Below, in pieces: positions 61,501-64,000 of a stretch of DNA of 64,000 nucleotides. Positions within the stretch are counted from its first letter, which is position 1; each line of letters opens with the position of its first letter. The notes beneath the pieces are model-generated. The model was not told the DNA's origin. It saw only the letters and a list, made by a program, of their open reading frames with translations, and did not search any database. The translations under genes and the position numbers were made by a program. The stretch comes from Begonia masoniana (lineage: Eukaryota; Streptophyta; Magnoliopsida; Cucurbitales; Begoniaceae). The DNA is taken from contig CM039516.1 of assembly GCA_022432975.1 (NCBI GenBank), forward strand, positions 33,133,157 through 33,197,156, read 5' to 3'.

Positions 61501-62010
61501 TACAAATGTGTAAAAGATTTATTCTTAACCACTATTATTGAGATGCATGTAGGAAACTACAAGGTTTGACTCAAGGAATCAAAAGTGTGGAGGAATATTA
61601 CAAAGATTTGAAAATAGCTATGGTGAGGGCTAGAGTGGATGAGGACGATAAAACTACAATGACGCGATTCATTGGAGGTTTAAATAGAGAAATCGCAAAC
61701 ATTGTGGATTTGCATCATTATGTAGACTTAGAAAAATTGTTGCACAAGTCCATCAAAGTGGAGATGCAATTGAAATCGAGGAACTCTAAGATCGGATCAA
61801 CCCCAAACTCTTTATGAAAATCTAATTGGAGGAATGATAAGTCTAATTCAAAACTGAAAAAGAGTTTAAAGAAAAAGCCACGACATCGAATATCACCTCT
61901 ATAAAAAGTAAAATCAAGACTTCCACACTTATTAAGTTTCTAAAGGTTAAGTGTTTTAGATGTTAAGGTTTTGGTCATATTGCTTCTAATTCTTCTAATA
62001 AAATAGCTAT
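61501..62010 (+). pseudogene. Old gypsy gag, C-terminal fragment (split)
   Basis: The frame at 61566-61817 has SVEEYYKDLKIAM, FIGGLNREIANIV and KLLHKSIKVEMQL, the second half of the gag begun at 44743. It continues with a degenerate zinc-knuckle-like region near 61950 (KCFRC) and stops. It was separated from its N-terminal part by the 16.5-kb element. Confidence 0.75.
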
Positions 62011-62809
62011 GATTATTTTGGATAATGATGATGTAGCAAATGTAAGTTCAAGTGATGATAAAATGTCATCATTAAAATATTGTAGCAATGTGGATATAGA
62101 GGAACCCGTGAGGGGAGAGTTATTGGCCATTAGATGTGTACTCAACGTTCAAGTCAAGGAGGATCAAGATAAAGTGCAAATAAAGTACATATTTTACACT
62201 AGATACCACGTGAATAACAAGGTAATAGTTGATAATTGATAATAGGAGTTGTACTAATTGTTGGTAGAAAAATTGAACTTGAAAACCGTAAAGCATCCAA
62301 AGTCATACAAGCTACAATGGTTGAGTGATTGTGGAGAAGCGAAAGTGATTGGATAAGTGAAGGTTGCATTCGCAATTGGTAAATATAAAGATGAGGCTTC
62401 TTGTGATGTAGTACCCATGCAAGCTACACGTAGCCTTTTGAGGAGACCATAATAATTCGATAGAAATTCAAGCACAATGGTTTTAAGAATGAGTACTCCT
62501 TTGATCAAAATGGTATGAAAATAATTCTCAAACCCCTAAAATTGTGGGAGGCTAGTGAGGATCAAGAGAAAATTTCAAAAGAATTCAAAAAGAGAAAAAA
62601 ACCATTGAGTGAGCAAAAGGATGAAAAAAAAAAAGAGTAGAGTGAGTAAAAAGAATAGTGAAAGAGAGAATAAATAATGCAAGAAGAGAAAAGCCAAGAG
62701 TGAGAAAACAAGAGGAGAGTGAAAAAATGAGTGGAATTGTAAGAAAAAATGAGGTTAAAAGTGTGATGTTAGCGAAAAAAAAAAGTACTTATATTTTTGT
62801 ACGAAGATG
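62011..62809. other. Degenerate gypsy remains, no intact gene
   Basis: AT-rich and broken by many stops. 62009-62239 could be the linker after gag (acidic SSDD stretch). 62560-62790 is A-rich with lysine/glutamate-like codons. I see no catalytic motif. Confidence 0.4.
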
Positions 62810-64000
62810 TGTAATGCCCCCGAACCCACCCCGGCTCGGTGCGTTACTTTGCTAACCCGTACCACGTTTAAAACAAAGTTTAAAATAATTTTTGATAAAA
62901 TTTTGACTCGGTTTTTGGGTGTTTCGAACACTTGAAAACTATTTGGAAAATGTGCATAAAATACATGTCAAACGTGTCGAAAAAGATCGGGTTAAAACAT
63001 AATTGAAAAACCAAATTTTTGAAAAAAAATCGGGCTGGCCACCATGGGCGCCGCGCGCGCACACTGGGTGCGTGCATCGCTCAGGCAGCGCGCGCATCGC
63101 GCGCTGCCGCTGCGCACACCGCGCGTGCAAGTGCTGATCAATCGGTATCCTCTCGGGTGCGCGATCGAGGAATAGTGTTGTGCACCGATCGATCGGCGCT
63201 GGGCGCTGCGTGCGCCCACGCAGCGCGCATCGTGCGCCTGCTGCGCGCGCATCGTCCGGCACCAGTGCGCCCCTGCCCTAGCCTGCGCATCACCACTCCG
63301 ACCACCAGCGCACTCCTTTTTTTTTCATTTTTCTACAAACCATACCTCACCAAAACACCTAAAACTTATCCCAAACTTTTCCCGACATCCTCGACTCTGT
63401 GACACTTAAAAATCTCAGAAAATCGACTCCAAAACATCAGCGAAAGTGTGAAAACAAGTGAAAACCAATGCCGTTTACTATACAAAAAACCGAGCAGCAT
63501 AACAGCTAAACTTTTCTAAACTGAAATCCTGAGAGCCATACAAAAACATAATGCACACTCGACTCCTAACACATGTAGTTTTTAACTCTCGGTTGTGTTC
63601 ATCTCGTTATCGTTTAATTAATCTTTTACTTTCACGAGTGAGTCAAGCGGATACCTATCCTATCAGGATGGTCACGCGTTGACCCAACAGAGCTAGATTA
63701 AAGGCACACATCGTGTTCACATACGAGATGGCCATACACGATCTTCTCCCACGTCGATCATAGAACCACGTTCATAATCACGACAACTTACGTATTTTTA
63801 CCCATGCATCTCTTGTAGACACCTCCCGAATTGCCATCTTTCAGGCACTAATTTGCGACGAGGCGACTCCACAAGATACCATCGTGCATCTTTTGTTGTA
63901 ACCTCCCGAATTGCCATCTTTCAGGCACTATTTTGCGACGAGGCTACTCCGCAAAAGACCACCATACATCTTTTGTTGAAACCTCTTGAAATGCCATCTT
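62810..64000 (-). mobile_element. LTR, minus orientation (runs off the right edge)
   Basis: It begins TGTAATGCCCCCGAACCC, like the end of the LTR at 4825 (TGTAACGCCCCCGAACCC), so the element or LTR lies to the right in minus orientation. It has a CpG-rich block with GATCGATCGGCG (63040-63260), a CTCTCGGTTGTGTTCA segment shared with about 5430, and an 80-bp tandem repeat from 63822. Confidence 0.75.
63822..64000. repeat. 80-bp tandem repeat, at least two copies plus a partial
   Basis: Units start at 63822, 63902 and 63982 with CCTCCCGAATTGCCATC or a close variant and CGACGAGGC. It continues past the edge and is related to the 82-bp repeat at 5634-5880. Confidence 0.85.

Overview
The window is plant nuclear DNA, most likely from a dicot. 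The evidence is a multi-exon host gene of a plant BAT2-N (PRRC2-like) protein family, a Sirevirus-type Ty1/copia element, a Tekay/Del-type Ty3/gypsy chromovirus, and many LTRs with the plant initiator-Met tRNA primer site (TGGTATCAGAG). I cannot name the species from the sequence alone. Only one host gene is supported; almost everything else is nested retrotransposon sequence and minisatellites that grew inside LTRs.

Layout. 1-1829: part of a minus-strand LTR, near-identical to the solo LTR at 22852-24912 but inverted. 1830-7376: remains of a minus-strand gypsy element with an intact gag ORF, a primer site and one LTR, but no recognisable pol. 7377-9447: part of a plus-strand LTR with CpG-rich GATCGATCGG repeats. 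9536-9811: a 276-bp MITE-like unit with perfect 27-bp terminal inverted repeats. 10114-21712: a Sirevirus (target duplication GCTTT) with gag, a broken pol and an envelope-like extra ORF. It interrupts an older, reversed copia gag whose pieces lie at 9882-10108 and 21718-22843. 22852-24912: solo LTR (target duplication TAAAA). 25009-31090: an older LTR interrupted by a 4.3-kb solo LTR at 25930-30271 (target duplication ACTAT) that carries a 28-bp minisatellite.

32753-41579 (minus strand): the host gene, reconstructed as seven coding exons encoding 2407 residues. Its presumed promoter abuts the 3' end of a broken copia element (42220-42900).

42902-64000: another plus-strand LTR, then an old gypsy gag split in two (44743-44934 and 61501-62010) by a 16.5-kb Tekay-type element (44981-61495, target duplication GAAGG). 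That element has a polyprotein frame with four nonsense codons and no frameshift. Its 3' LTR is 2217 bp, but its 5' LTR has swollen to 9580 bp through a nested LTR, a TTA run of about 450 units, 23-bp and 26-bp arrays, and about 123 copies of a 29-bp repeat. A further minus-oriented LTR begins at 62810 and runs off the window.

The most interesting signal is a small conserved module found in LTRs that otherwise hardly align: AGGTAAGT (a consensus splice donor), then 15-45 nt, a tiny hairpin (often GCC-UUCG-GGC or GGC-UACG-GCC), then CTACATCAC. Stem sequences differ between copies while pairing is kept. Related hairpins are tandemly amplified in the 23-bp array and in roughly 230-bp repeats.
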